Shown piece after piece: positions 44,482-53,010 of a DNA stretch of 64,000 nt (position 1 is its first letter; each line of letters opens with the position of its first letter). This stretch comes from JAICYJ01 sp963737445 (lineage in GTDB: Bacteria > Actinomycetota > Thermoleophilia > Gaiellales > JAICJC01). The translations under genes and the position numbers were made by a program. The DNA lies in NCBI GenBank assembly GCA_963737445.1, contig CAVTSO010000015.1:447714-511713 (forward strand), given 5' to 3'. Under the pieces are notes generated by a model. The model saw only the letters and a program-made list of their open reading frames with translations. It did not search any database and was not told the origin of the DNA.

Positions 44482-45321
44482 ATGGCGCGAGACACCGCCG
44501 CCGCCCCTACACCAGCATCGGCCGACACCAGGCAGCGCGAGCTGGAAGGGCGCGTCGCGGTGGTCACGGGGGGAGCGAAAGGAATCGGGCGCCTGGTTGG
44601 GGAGTTGATGGTGCGGGAGGGCGCCGCGCTTGTCGTGGCTGGACGCGACCAGGGGGCCATCGACGCCGTCGTCGGCGAGCTGAACGGCGCCTCGACAGAA
44701 GGCCGCGTCATCGGGATGCGATGCGATGTGACGTCCGAGGACGACACCAAGGCCCTGGTCGCCCGGGGACTTGAGGCGTTCGGCCGTGTGGACATTCTCG
44801 TGAACTCCGCCGGTGGTACCGGCCCGATCGAGACGCCGTGCCACGAGTATCCGGCCGACGAGTTCCGCAACATCCTCGAGCTGAACATCGTCGGAACGTT
44901 CCTTCCGTGCAAGGCGGTGATCCCGACGATGATCGCAAATGGTTCCGGTCGGATCGTGAACATCGCCGGCACCTCGGGCCTCCGCGGCTACCGCAATCGC
45001 TCCGGGTATTCGGCGTCCAAGTGGGCGGTGCGTGGCTTCACTCGCACGCTTGCGCTCGAGCTCGGCCAGTACGGGATCACGGTGAACGACGTCTGCCCGA
45101 ACGTCACCAACGGCGCCCGGATGGACCGGATCGTCACCACCAAGGCCGCCCGCAGCGGCAGCACTGCCGACGAGGTCTATGCCGAGTTCGCCTCACAGAC
45201 CGCGCTGGGCCGGTTCGTCGACGAGATCGACGTCGCCGAGGCGGTGCTCTTCCTTGCATCCGACCGGGCGAGGAACATCACCGGCCACGACATCGTCGTG
45301 GACGCCGGCTGGGATGTGTGA
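44482..45321 (+). CDS. Short-chain dehydrogenase/reductase, first gene of the catabolic operon
   Basis: A 279-residue classical SDR. The cofactor motif is VAVVTGGAKGIGRLVGEL (residues about 29-46), NSAGG replaces the usual NNAG, the catalytic Ser is in VNIAGTSGL and the Tyr/Lys pair is in SGYSASKWAVRGF. The C-terminus NITGHDIVVDAGWDV is typical. Such enzymes oxidise a hydroxyl group with NAD(P); the compound is unknown. The first 24 residues are an extra, flexible extension. It faces the DUF6282 gene across the palindromic promoter region. Confidence 0.9.
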   Translation: MARDTAAAPTPASADTRQRELEGRVAVVTGGAKGIGRLVGELMVREGAALVVAGRDQGAIDAVVGELNGASTEGRVIGMRCDVTSEDDTKALVARGLEAFGRVDILVNSAGGTGPIETPCHEYPADEFRNILELNIVGTFLPCKAVIPTMIANGSGRIVNIAGTSGLRGYRNRSGYSASKWAVRGFTRTLALELGQYGITVNDVCPNVTNGARMDRIVTTKAARSGSTADEVYAEFASQTALGRFVDEIDVAEAVLFLASDRARNITGHDIVVDAGWDV

Positions 45322-45348
45322 GATCGAATCAACGCGTCAGGAGCAAGC

Positions 45349-45537
45349 ATGCCTATCATCGAGGTCAAAGCGTTCGAGCGACGCTTCGAGGATCCTGAGC
45401 AGTCGAGGTTGCTAATCGAGCGGCTAACCGACGCGTTGGTCTCGGTCTACGGCGAGGCCGTGCGGTCGGAGACGTGGGTCCTGCTGGAGGCTGTCGCGCC
45501 GGACAGGTGGGGGTTCGGCGGCGAGGTGCGGAACTGA
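45349..45537 (+). CDS. 4-oxalocrotonate tautomerase-family protein
   Basis: A 62-residue protein of the 4-OT family. After Met removal the N-terminal Pro (MPIIEVKAFERRF) becomes the catalytic base, and SRLLIERLTDALVSVYGEAV and WVLLEAVAPDRWGFGG give the usual beta-alpha-beta unit. These enzymes interconvert enol and keto acids in ring-cleavage pathways. AGGAGC precedes the ATG at 45349. Its 3' end overlaps the aminotransferase frame, so it is co-expressed with the operon. Its presence hints at an enol intermediate. Confidence 0.85.
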   Translation: MPIIEVKAFERRFEDPEQSRLLIERLTDALVSVYGEAVRSETWVLLEAVAPDRWGFGGEVRN

Positions 45538-46835
45538 CCGGCTCGCGTCTGCTGTCCACCAGCCTCACATCCGGCGAGTCCGCCGTCCCGCGGATCGTGG
45601 GTGGCGACGGCGCGTGGTTCGAGCTGGCGGACGGACGGCGGGTGATCGATGCGAGCAACACGGCGGCTCCACTCGGTCACGGCCACCCCGAGATCGTCGA
45701 GGCCGTCCGACGAGCCAGCTCCGGGATCGCGCTCAACGAGGGATGGGCCTGGACGGATCGTGAGGACGCCGCTGACGACCTGATCCGCATAGCGTTTGAG
45801 GACGCCGAATGGGTTGGTGCCGTGAGGTTCTTCGTCAGTGCCAGTGAGGCGAACGACGTCGCTCTCGCACTGGCACAAGCCCTTACCGGCCGCAGCGAGC
45901 TGGCCACCCGTGAGCGTGCGTACCACGGCGGCCTCGGCCTGGCACGCGAGATGACCACGCAGCCCCAATGGCACGGGGGGCTAGCTGGCGCCGGCTCATC
46001 GAGCGCGATGCCCCCTCGGCTCGCGACGGTCCATTCACTCCCGGCCCCCACGGGGGCGCGCGTCACCGGTCAGCCCGATCCGACGGAGGGAGACGACTGG
46101 ATCGCGGCGGCGGAGCAGACGCTGACCAGCTGCGCCGCTGTCTTGTTGGACTACAGCCAGGGTGGCATCTACCACACGCCTCGGTACCAGGACCGCGTGG
46201 CCGCCGCTGCGCGCACCGCCGGTGCTCTGTGGATCGCCGATGAGACAGTCACCGGCTTCGGCCGGGTCGGCGGCTGGTTCCAGTTTGGACACGGGCAGAC
46301 TCGACCCGACATGGTGACGATGGGCAAGTGCCTGGCGGCCGGCGCCGCCCCCGCTGGGGCGATCGTGCTGTCCCGGGAGCTGGCCGAGTTGATCGGGTCC
46401 AGGAGTTGGCAGACCTACTCGACGTTCCGGGGCCATCCGGCCGCCGTTGCGGCACTCCGCGCCCACCTGGCTGTCTCGGCGCGCGACCAGTTCTATCGCC
46501 GCGCTCTTGACCTCGATGGGTTCATGCTGGAAAGGATGCGGAGCCTCGCGGAGGCGCATCCAGGTGTGCGCCGGATCGACGGCCGTGGGCTCCACTGGAC
46601 GATCGAGCTTAACGGCCCGGCCTGGCAATCGTGGCACGGACAGGAGTCCGAGCCCCTGGCCAGTCGCGTGGCCGCCGGGGCGCTCGCAGCGGGGGCCTTG
46701 ATCGCCACCAGCGGCGAGCAGACGTCGTTATTCGTCGCCCCGCCGTTGATCGCGAGTGAGGAGGAGATCAACCTAATCTTCGATGCGCTCGACCACGGTC
46801 TGGTGGTGGCGGACGCCAAGGTGGAGGCGACGTGA
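45474..46835 (+). CDS. Class III PLP aminotransferase (glutamate-1-semialdehyde aminomutase-like)
   Basis: A fold-type I PLP enzyme of about 433-453 residues. NTAAPLGHGHPEIVEAVRRA, VRFFVSASEANDVALALAQA and ALWIADETVTGFGRVGGWFQ (cofactor Asp) precede the PLP Lys in MVTMGKCLAAGAAP. It matches GSA-aminomutase and omega-aminotransferase relatives, so it probably moves or removes an amino group. The GTG at 45474 lies 64 bp inside the tautomerase gene. The conserved part begins only near 45534, where a CTG overlaps the tautomerase stop as CTGA, mirroring the GTGA/ATGA junctions elsewhere here, so the real start may be that CTG. Substrate unknown. Confidence 0.85.
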   Translation: MGPAGGCRAGQVGVRRRGAELTGSRLLSTSLTSGESAVPRIVGGDGAWFELADGRRVIDASNTAAPLGHGHPEIVEAVRRASSGIALNEGWAWTDREDAADDLIRIAFEDAEWVGAVRFFVSASEANDVALALAQALTGRSELATRERAYHGGLGLAREMTTQPQWHGGLAGAGSSSAMPPRLATVHSLPAPTGARVTGQPDPTEGDDWIAAAEQTLTSCAAVLLDYSQGGIYHTPRYQDRVAAAARTAGALWIADETVTGFGRVGGWFQFGHGQTRPDMVTMGKCLAAGAAPAGAIVLSRELAELIGSRSWQTYSTFRGHPAAVAALRAHLAVSARDQFYRRALDLDGFMLERMRSLAEAHPGVRRIDGRGLHWTIELNGPAWQSWHGQESEPLASRVAAGALAAGALIATSGEQTSLFVAPPLIASEEEINLIFDALDHGLVVADAKVEAT

Positions 46836-47674
46836 CCGACGACTCTCGCGAAAGCGCGCCACCGAGCGTCGAGTCGTCGTCCAGCGTTGGGAAAGCGCTG
46901 CACATCCTCTCGCTGTTCGGACCCGAGCGGCCCGAGTGGGGTGCTAGCGAGGTTGCCCGAGAGCTGTCCGTCACCGTCCCCACCGCACACCGCCTGCTCA
47001 ACGTCCTGACCCACCACGGCTTCCTGGCTCGGTTCGGTCGCGGACGTTTTCGGCTGGGACTGGAAGCGATCAGCCTGGGGCGCCGTGCACTGGCATCGAT
47101 CGACCTCCGTTCCGTTCTGCGCTCCGATCTACGGGAGCTCGCCGCCGCGGCAGGCGAGACCGCCCTGCTGACAGTGCCCGAGGAGCATGTCGGTGCGTCG
47201 CTCTGCATCGACCGCGTCGAGAGCAGCCATCCATTGAGGCTCTCCCTCGATGTGGGAACGCTCACGCCGCTTCACGCGGGTGCGTCTGCCAAGGTGCTGC
47301 TCGCCTACCTCCGGCCGCACGACATCGAGCAGGTGCTCAGTCGACCGTTGGAGCGGCTCGCGCCTGGAACCATGACCGATTCAGACGTCCTACACACCGA
47401 ACTCGCCGAGATCCGCGAACGTGGGTATGCGACGTCGATGGAGGAGACAGATGTCGCCGCGTGGGGGGTCGCCGCGCCTCTTCGGTCGGCGGACGGCATT
47501 GCGATTGCCGCGCTTGGGCTCGCCGGCCCCCTGCATCGCTTCGACACCGAGACGTCCCGTCGCTTCGGGCAACTCGTTGTGGACGCGGGTCACCGTGCTG
47601 AGCGCCGCCTCGGCAGCCTGTTGCCGGCCGCGCCACTTACCAACCCTCCAGGCGCGAACCGAGTCGTGGCATGA
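46832..47674 (+). CDS. IclR family transcriptional regulator
   Basis: A 280-residue regulator. VGKALHILSLFGPERPEWGA and SEVARELSVTVPTAHRLLNV form the N-terminal winged helix (to about residue 85), and the GAF-like effector domain follows with LRLSLDVGTLTPLHAGASAK, ERGYATSMEETDVAAWGVAA and IAIAALGLAGPLHRFD. IclR proteins commonly control aromatic and organic-acid catabolism and bind the pathway substrate or product. GTG at 46832 overlaps the aminotransferase stop (GTGA). The 16-bp palindrome at 44411 is the obvious candidate site. Activator or repressor not known. Confidence 0.9.
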   Translation: MTDDSRESAPPSVESSSSVGKALHILSLFGPERPEWGASEVARELSVTVPTAHRLLNVLTHHGFLARFGRGRFRLGLEAISLGRRALASIDLRSVLRSDLRELAAAAGETALLTVPEEHVGASLCIDRVESSHPLRLSLDVGTLTPLHAGASAKVLLAYLRPHDIEQVLSRPLERLAPGTMTDSDVLHTELAEIRERGYATSMEETDVAAWGVAAPLRSADGIAIAALGLAGPLHRFDTETSRRFGQLVVDAGHRAERRLGSLLPAAPLTNPPGANRVVA

Positions 47675-48426
47675 CCGGCGCAGTCGCGCTCGTGACCGGC
47701 GGCGGCCGCGGTATCGGCCGATCGACCGCCGAGCTACTCGTGAGCCGCGGGATGACCGTCGTCGCAGTGTCGCGAACGGAGCGCGAACTGCGGTCACTGA
47801 AGGACTCCGTCGGCGCCGACTACATCGTCGCCAGCGTGGAGACGGAGCAGGGATGCGAATCAATTGTCGATGAGACCCTGCGGCGCCATGGCCGTGTCGA
47901 CGTTCTGGTAAACAACGCGGGGGTCAGTGGAGCTGAGCGTCCCATCTGGCAACAGGACCCCACCCTGTTCCGGGAATCGCTCGCGGTCAACCTCGAAGGA
48001 GCTTTCCACCTCACCCGGCTCGCGGCCGGCGATATGGTCGAACGTCGGTCGGGGCGAATCGTGATGGTCAGCTCGACGGCCGGCGAGGTCGGCGGACCAC
48101 AGATGTCGGCGTACTGTGCCTCCAAGCACGGGCTGCTTGGTCTCATGCGCGCCGCCGCACAAGACCTCGCTCCGTACGGTGTGACGTGCAACGCCGTCTG
48201 CCCCGGGTGGGTGCGAACGCCGATGTCCGAGCACACAGCGGAGGTGGAGGCAAGCGAACTGGGTGTGACGACCGACGAGATCTGGCGGCAGCGTGATGCC
48301 GATTCGCCCGCGGGCCGCATCGTCACAGCAGAGGAGGTAGCGGAGACGATCGCGTTCCTGGCCAGTGCCGCCGCGAGCGGCATCAACGGCGAGGCCGTCA
48401 CCATCAGCCTGGGCAGCGCATGGTAG
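47671..48426 (+). CDS. Short-chain dehydrogenase/reductase, second in the catabolic operon
   Basis: A 251-residue classical SDR. VALVTGGGRGIGRSTAELLV is the cofactor motif, VDVLVNNAGVSG the NNAG motif, the Ser is in IVMVSSTAGEVGG and the catalytic Tyr/Lys pair is in SAYCASKHGLLGL. It resembles FabG-type enzymes. Three different SDRs in one operon suggest three separate hydroxyl or carbonyl steps, or related substrates. The ATG at 47671 overlaps the IclR stop (ATGA), and the next gene overlaps its end by 7 bp. Confidence 0.9.
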   Translation: MTGAVALVTGGGRGIGRSTAELLVSRGMTVVAVSRTERELRSLKDSVGADYIVASVETEQGCESIVDETLRRHGRVDVLVNNAGVSGAERPIWQQDPTLFRESLAVNLEGAFHLTRLAAGDMVERRSGRIVMVSSTAGEVGGPQMSAYCASKHGLLGLMRAAAQDLAPYGVTCNAVCPGWVRTPMSEHTAEVEASELGVTTDEIWRQRDADSPAGRIVTAEEVAETIAFLASAAASGINGEAVTISLGSAW

Positions 48427-49970
48427 ATGGGCCGACGCACACTTCCTGGCTGATCGCGGGTGCCCGGCTCTGTGAGGATCTCGAGACGGGAACGCTGAGC
48501 GAGCCGGTGGATGTTCGCCTGGCCGGGGGGCGGATCGTCGAGCTAACGCCGGCTGCCACCGACCGATCTGCCGATGGCGCGCAGTTGGTCGACGCCACCG
48601 GCCTGCTGCTCTTCCCCGGCCTCGTCAACTCGCACTTCCACTCCACCGGCACGTTCAACAGGGCATTCGTTGCAAATCTGCCGCTGGAGCTGTTCATGCT
48701 CTACGAGCTGCCGCCGTTCGATTTCGGCCCGTTCCCCCCTGAGCTCTACCGATCACAGGTACTCTGGGCCACCTCCCAGATGCTGAAGGTGGGCGTGACG
48801 TCGGTGTTCGACGACGCGATGTTCTACCCCGACCCCAGCGACGAGACCGTGGCCGGGCTGATGGGCGCATATCGCGACTCGGGCATCCGCGCGACCGTGG
48901 CCGTCTACCTGCCCAATAAGGTCGAGTACGAGTGGATACCCGGCCTCAAGGAGCTGCTGCCGGCCGATGTCGTGGCAGGGATGGACGAGGGCGTTCCACC
49001 CGTCGAGGAACTGGTCGGCTTCTACGAGCGGTTCGTCGGGCGCTGGCACGGAGCGGAGAGCGGCCGGCTGCGCTGCGCGCTCTCCTGTTCCGCCCCGCAG
49101 CGGGCCACCGACGACTACATGCTGCGGTTGCACGAGCTCTCGCGCGAGTTCGATCTGCCATTCGTCTTCCACGTGTATGAGACGAAGCTGCAGCGGGTCG
49201 CCGCCGATGCCTTCTACGGCACCTCCATGATCCGGCACCTTCGGGAGTTGGGAGTGCTTTGCGAGCGGTCGGTGATCGTGCACGCCGTCTGGGTCGACGA
49301 GTCCGACATCGGCGACATCGCAGACACCGGGGCGATCGTCGTGCACTCCCCGAGCGGCAACCTGCGGTGCGGCAGCGGAATCATGCCCTACCGCCAGCTC
49401 CGCGACGCAGGCATTCCCGTCGCCCTCTGCACCGACGAGGCCACGGTTGAGGACCGCTGCAACCTCTGGCAGGTCGGCCGGCTCGCCGGGATGCTCCACA
49501 CGATCGGCGACCCCGACCACCGGACGTGGCCCCGCGCGGAGGAGATATTGGATGCGATGACGGAGTCGGGAGGTCGTTGCCTCGGTGTGGACGGCCTCGG
49601 AACGATCCGCGTCGGCGCACCGGCCGACCTGATCCTGCTCGACCTCGAACCCGTGCTGGACACCCCAATCGCGAAACTGGGCAACGCGCTCGTGTACGGA
49701 GAGCACGGCTCATCGGTGCGCTCCGTGTTCGTGGACGGCCGACTGGTTGTCCAGGATGGCCGGCTGACCACCATCGACGAGGACGAGCTACGGCGCGATC
49801 TCGCCCGCTGGAGCAGCCACTGGGCAGCGGCAGTCGAACCGGTCGAGCGCTGGGCGGCCCGCTTGGCGCCGGCCTATGACGAGATCTACGCGCGCTGCGC
49901 CCGGACCGACGCCGGCATCAACCGGTGGGCCGGAAACGAGGGCTTGTGGCTCGGGCGGGCCGCACCATGA
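48420..49970 (+). CDS. ATZ/TRZ-type amidohydrolase (deaminase/chlorohydrolase-like)
   Basis: A 516-residue amidohydrolase. FPGLVNSHFHSTGTFNRAFV has the paired His, the strand-5 His is in LPFVFHVYETKLQR, VIVHAVWVDESDIGDI holds another, HSPSGNLRCGSGIMP is the usual substrate loop and VALCTDEATVEDRCNLW holds the metal Asp. The last 60 residues are an extra helical region. The family includes triazine, guanine, cytosine and S-adenosylhomocysteine deaminases, so it probably removes an amino, chloro or other leaving group from a ring. The chemistry here is unknown. Its ATG overlaps the SDR end. Confidence 0.85.
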   Translation: MVDGPTHTSWLIAGARLCEDLETGTLSEPVDVRLAGGRIVELTPAATDRSADGAQLVDATGLLLFPGLVNSHFHSTGTFNRAFVANLPLELFMLYELPPFDFGPFPPELYRSQVLWATSQMLKVGVTSVFDDAMFYPDPSDETVAGLMGAYRDSGIRATVAVYLPNKVEYEWIPGLKELLPADVVAGMDEGVPPVEELVGFYERFVGRWHGAESGRLRCALSCSAPQRATDDYMLRLHELSREFDLPFVFHVYETKLQRVAADAFYGTSMIRHLRELGVLCERSVIVHAVWVDESDIGDIADTGAIVVHSPSGNLRCGSGIMPYRQLRDAGIPVALCTDEATVEDRCNLWQVGRLAGMLHTIGDPDHRTWPRAEEILDAMTESGGRCLGVDGLGTIRVGAPADLILLDLEPVLDTPIAKLGNALVYGEHGSSVRSVFVDGRLVVQDGRLTTIDEDELRRDLARWSSHWAAAVEPVERWAARLAPAYDEIYARCARTDAGINRWAGNEGLWLGRAAP

Positions 49971-50740
49971 GGGGCTTGGCCGGGCGCCTGGCGGCTGTCA
50001 CCGGCGGGTCAGGAGGGATCGGCCGCGCAGTGGTGCGGCGACTGCAAGAGGAGGGTGTCGCCGTCGTCGTCCTCGATCTGCAGCAGCCGCCTGCCTCCGC
50101 CGACCCCGGCGTGAGACTTATCGCGGTCGATGTGTCCGACCCCGCCGCCGTCACCGAGGCGCTCGGGCGCGAAGCTGTCCGGCCAGACTTTCTCGTCAAC
50201 GTGGCCGGGATCTTCGACTGGGAGGACTGGGCACGCGGAATCGAGGCGTGGGATAGCGCGATCCGCGTCGATCTGGGCGGCGTCGCCGCCTGCTGCCGAG
50301 CGGTACTGCCGGGAATGTGCGAACGCGGCTTCGGCCGAGTCGTCACGATCTCTTCGAACGCGGCCGTTGTCGGCTTCCGCAACATGCCATCCTACGGCGC
50401 CGCCAAGGCCGGCATCCTCGGCCTCACGATCTCGCTTGCCGCCGACATGGGACGCCGAAACGTGACCGTCAACGCCGTGTGCCCAGGCTCGATCGCAGCC
50501 GGGATGGGGAATGCGAGCGGCTGGACAAGCGACGATCGCCTGCGCCGCTGGGACGCGGCCCGGACGCCGCTGCCGCGGGTCGGCAGCGCCGAGGACGTGG
50601 CCGGGGCAGTCGCCTTCCTCTTGTCCGACGACGCAAGCTGGATCACGGGACAGGCGCTCGTCGTGGACGGCGGATTCAGTATCAACGGCGGCCCCGATCT
50701 TGCCGACTTCGATCCGCTCCCCGAAGAGGACTCAACGTGA
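49967..50740 (+). CDS. Short-chain dehydrogenase/reductase, third in the catabolic operon
   Basis: A 257-residue SDR. LAAVTGGSGGIGRAVVRRLQ is the cofactor motif, NVAGIFDW replaces NNAG, the Ser is in VVTISSNAAVVG and the Tyr/Lys pair is in PSYGAAKAGILGL. A conserved Asp before the NAD site (VVVLDLQQPP) suggests NAD preference. The ATG at 49967 overlaps the amidohydrolase stop (ATGA), which I prefer to the upstream in-frame start at 49925. Its TGA overlaps the next GTG. Confidence 0.9.
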   Translation: MRGLAGRLAAVTGGSGGIGRAVVRRLQEEGVAVVVLDLQQPPASADPGVRLIAVDVSDPAAVTEALGREAVRPDFLVNVAGIFDWEDWARGIEAWDSAIRVDLGGVAACCRAVLPGMCERGFGRVVTISSNAAVVGFRNMPSYGAAKAGILGLTISLAADMGRRNVTVNAVCPGSIAAGMGNASGWTSDDRLRRWDAARTPLPRVGSAEDVAGAVAFLLSDDASWITGQALVVDGGFSINGGPDLADFDPLPEEDST

Positions 50741-51846
50741 CCGTAATCCACCCGTTGTTCCCGAACGTCCGCCGCTCGCCCTACTTCGCTCAGACCTTGG
50801 CCGCCGGCGCGAACGCCTTCATGCCCTACAACCACATGTACATGCCGATTTCCTACGGCCGCGACCCGCGAGACGAGTACATGGCTCTCACGACCGGCGT
50901 AACCCTTTGGGATGTCGGAGCGGAGCGCCAGACGGCTCTCACCGGCCCGGACGCCTTGCATCTCGCCGACCACCTGGCGACCCGCGACCTGAGCGCCATC
51001 GAGGTGCGGCAGTGCAAATTCACGCTGATCTGTGACCCCGACGGCCAGATCATGACGGAGCCGATCGTGATCCGGCCGTTCGAGGACACGGTATGGATCT
51101 CGCACGGGGACGTCGACCTGACGCTTTGGGCGCGCGGCGTCGCCATGAACGGCATGTTCGACGCGACGGTGCACGAGCCAGACGTGGCGCCGATGCAGCT
51201 GCAGGGGCCACGATCTGTCGACGTGATCACCGCGGTCACGCCCGACATCGACGGCCTCGCGTTCTACAGGGCGCGGGAGACAGCGGTCGCCGGAGTCCCG
51301 TGCATCGTCACCCGCACCGGGTGGAGCCACGAACACGGCTACGAGATCTACCCCCTATCGAGTGAGCAGGCGCCACGCATCTGGACGGCGCTGAGCGACG
51401 CCGGCAAGGACTACGACCTGATGGTGATGGGCCCCAACCTGAGCCGCGCGTTGGAGGGCGCGATCACCGACACCCACTATTACGTCAACTCCGGAATGAA
51501 TCCCTACGAGGCCGGGCAGGGGCGTCTGGTCGACCTTGACCACGGCCCGTTTGTCGGCCAAGAGGCGCTGCGGGCCATCCACCGAGAAGGGCCACGGCGA
51601 ACAACGGTCGGACTGCTCTGCGAGCCGGCCGAATCGTTGCCGCCGATGGCCGAGTTCTGGCCAGTCGAGAACCTGCGCGGGGCGATCATCGGCCTCGTGC
51701 GCTGGGCCGCGTACTCCTACGCCCTCGATCGACCCGCGGCGATCGCGCTACTCGATGGCAGACACGAAGCAGGCGAGCAGCTGCTGATCCATCATGGCAA
51801 CGGCACGGCCCGGGCCGAGGTTGCCAATCTCCCGTTTGTCAGTTGA
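50737..51846 (+). CDS. GcvT-family demethylase, DmdA-like
   Basis: A 369-residue folate-dependent methyltransferase-like enzyme. VTLWDVGAERQTALTGPDAL, LSAIEVRQCKFTLICDPDGQ, VWISHGDVDLTLWARGVAM and VHEPDVAPMQLQGPRSVDV follow the order of dimethylsulfoniopropionate demethylase DmdA and related sarcosine/dimethylglycine and aryl-O-demethylases, which pass a methyl group to tetrahydrofolate. The C-terminal MNPYEAGQGRLVDLDHGPF is also conserved. DmdA-like does not mean DMSP: distant members act on other methyl compounds. In this operon it most likely removes an N- or O-methyl group. GTG start overlaps the SDR stop. Confidence 0.8.
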   Translation: MTVIHPLFPNVRRSPYFAQTLAAGANAFMPYNHMYMPISYGRDPRDEYMALTTGVTLWDVGAERQTALTGPDALHLADHLATRDLSAIEVRQCKFTLICDPDGQIMTEPIVIRPFEDTVWISHGDVDLTLWARGVAMNGMFDATVHEPDVAPMQLQGPRSVDVITAVTPDIDGLAFYRARETAVAGVPCIVTRTGWSHEHGYEIYPLSSEQAPRIWTALSDAGKDYDLMVMGPNLSRALEGAITDTHYYVNSGMNPYEAGQGRLVDLDHGPFVGQEALRAIHREGPRRTTVGLLCEPAESLPPMAEFWPVENLRGAIIGLVRWAAYSYALDRPAAIALLDGRHEAGEQLLIHHGNGTARAEVANLPFVS

Positions 51847-51869
51847 ACCGAAAGAGAGGTGACACGGTC

Positions 51870-52232
51870 GTGACCGCAGATGAGGCGATGGTGGCGATTT
51901 GCAGGTGTTGGGATCAGCTCGATGCCGATGCGCTGGCGGCGCTGTTCACGGACGACGGCACGTACGAAGATCCGCTCAAGCCGGATGTGCTTCGCGGGGT
52001 CGAGGATGTGCGTGAGGGGAACCGGCCGGCGATGGCTGCGCTGTCCACGTGCGAGGTCACCCTCGGACACACGCTCGCCAGGGAAGACCTCGGCTTCGCG
52101 GAAGGCGAATTCCGAAGTGCCCTCGCAGGGGGCGGTCGGTTGGACTTCCCGTTCGCCCTGATCGTCGAGATGGAGGACGGGCTCGTGAAGCGCGCGGCAG
52201 AGTACTTCGACACCAAGAGACTGCTCGGATAG
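51870..52232 (+). CDS. SnoaL-like (NTF2-fold) protein
   Basis: A 120-residue alpha+beta protein with the NTF2 pattern: MVAICRCWDQLDADALAALF, DDGTYEDPLKPDVLRGVEDV, EGEFRSALAGGGRLDFPFAL and IVEMEDGLVKRAAEYFDTKR. SnoaL-like proteins can be isomerases, hydratases, cyclases or just binding proteins; here an enzyme acting on an intermediate is plausible. The GTG at 51870 is preceded by GAGAGG. It lies between the demethylase and the Mo-hydroxylase genes (1-23 bp gaps). Confidence 0.7.
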   Translation: MTADEAMVAICRCWDQLDADALAALFTDDGTYEDPLKPDVLRGVEDVREGNRPAMAALSTCEVTLGHTLAREDLGFAEGEFRSALAGGGRLDFPFALIVEMEDGLVKRAAEYFDTKRLLG

Positions 52233-52233
52233 C

Positions 52234-53010
52234 GTGAAGCCGGCACCGTTCGACTACGAGCGGCCACGGTCGCTGGACGATGCGCTCCAACTGCTCGCGG
52301 AGCGGGGTGACGATGCCATCCCTCTGGCCGGCGGGCAGAGCCTGGTGCCGATGATGAACCTTCGCCTGGCGCGGCCGGCGATGGTTGTGGACCTGAACGG
52401 GATCCCGGGGCTGGACGGCATCGTCGAGCGAGACGGGATGCTGGTGATTGGCGCGATGGCTCGTCAGCGCGACGTCGAGCGCTCGCCGCTCTGTCTCAGG
52501 CTCTGTCCGTTGCTTGCGAGCGCGCTCCGACACGTCGGCAGTCCCCAGACTCGCAACCGCGGCACCGTCGGCGGCAATCTGGCTCAGGCCGATCCTGCGT
52601 CCGAGATACCGACCGTCGTGGCCGCCTGCGGCGGGGTGATCGTCCTGGCCTCCTGCGACGGCACTCGCGAGCTGGACTGCGACGCGTTCTTCACCAGGCC
52701 GTACACGAACGCACGCACCCCAGGGGAGCTGGTTGTGGAGGTGAGGATCCCGCTGCTCCGGCGCGACCAGGGCTGGGCATTCGAGGAAGTGGCACCGTCG
52801 TACACCGCGCACGCGATCGTGGCCGTTTCTGCCGTCGCCGATGCGGGCGGCGGCGTCAGTGCGGCGGTGGCCGGGGTGGCGGGCAGCCCCCGGGTGGTGA
52901 GCCATCCTGGCGAACTGGCCGACGTCGCCGACCCGTACCGCCGAGCCGTAGCAGCCGACCTGGTGCAGCGCGTCGCCGCGCAGGCGCTCGAGAGGGTCGC
53001 CGCCCGGTGA
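52234..53010 (+). CDS. Molybdenum hydroxylase FAD-binding medium subunit (CoxM-type)
   Basis: A 258-residue FAD subunit. IPLAGGQSLVPMMNLRLARP is the first FAD motif and TRNRGTVGGNLAQADPASEI the second. It resembles CoxM/CdhB medium subunits, which pass electrons from the molybdenum centre through the iron-sulphur clusters to FAD. Length is slightly short against most medium subunits, and the C-terminal domain is trimmed (after AVAGVAGSPRVVSH). GTG start 1 bp after the SnoaL gene stop, and GTGA overlap to the small subunit. Order M-S-L is classical. Confidence 0.85.
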   Translation: MKPAPFDYERPRSLDDALQLLAERGDDAIPLAGGQSLVPMMNLRLARPAMVVDLNGIPGLDGIVERDGMLVIGAMARQRDVERSPLCLRLCPLLASALRHVGSPQTRNRGTVGGNLAQADPASEIPTVVAACGGVIVLASCDGTRELDCDAFFTRPYTNARTPGELVVEVRIPLLRRDQGWAFEEVAPSYTAHAIVAVSAVADAGGGVSAAVAGVAGSPRVVSHPGELADVADPYRRAVAADLVQRVAAQALERVAAR

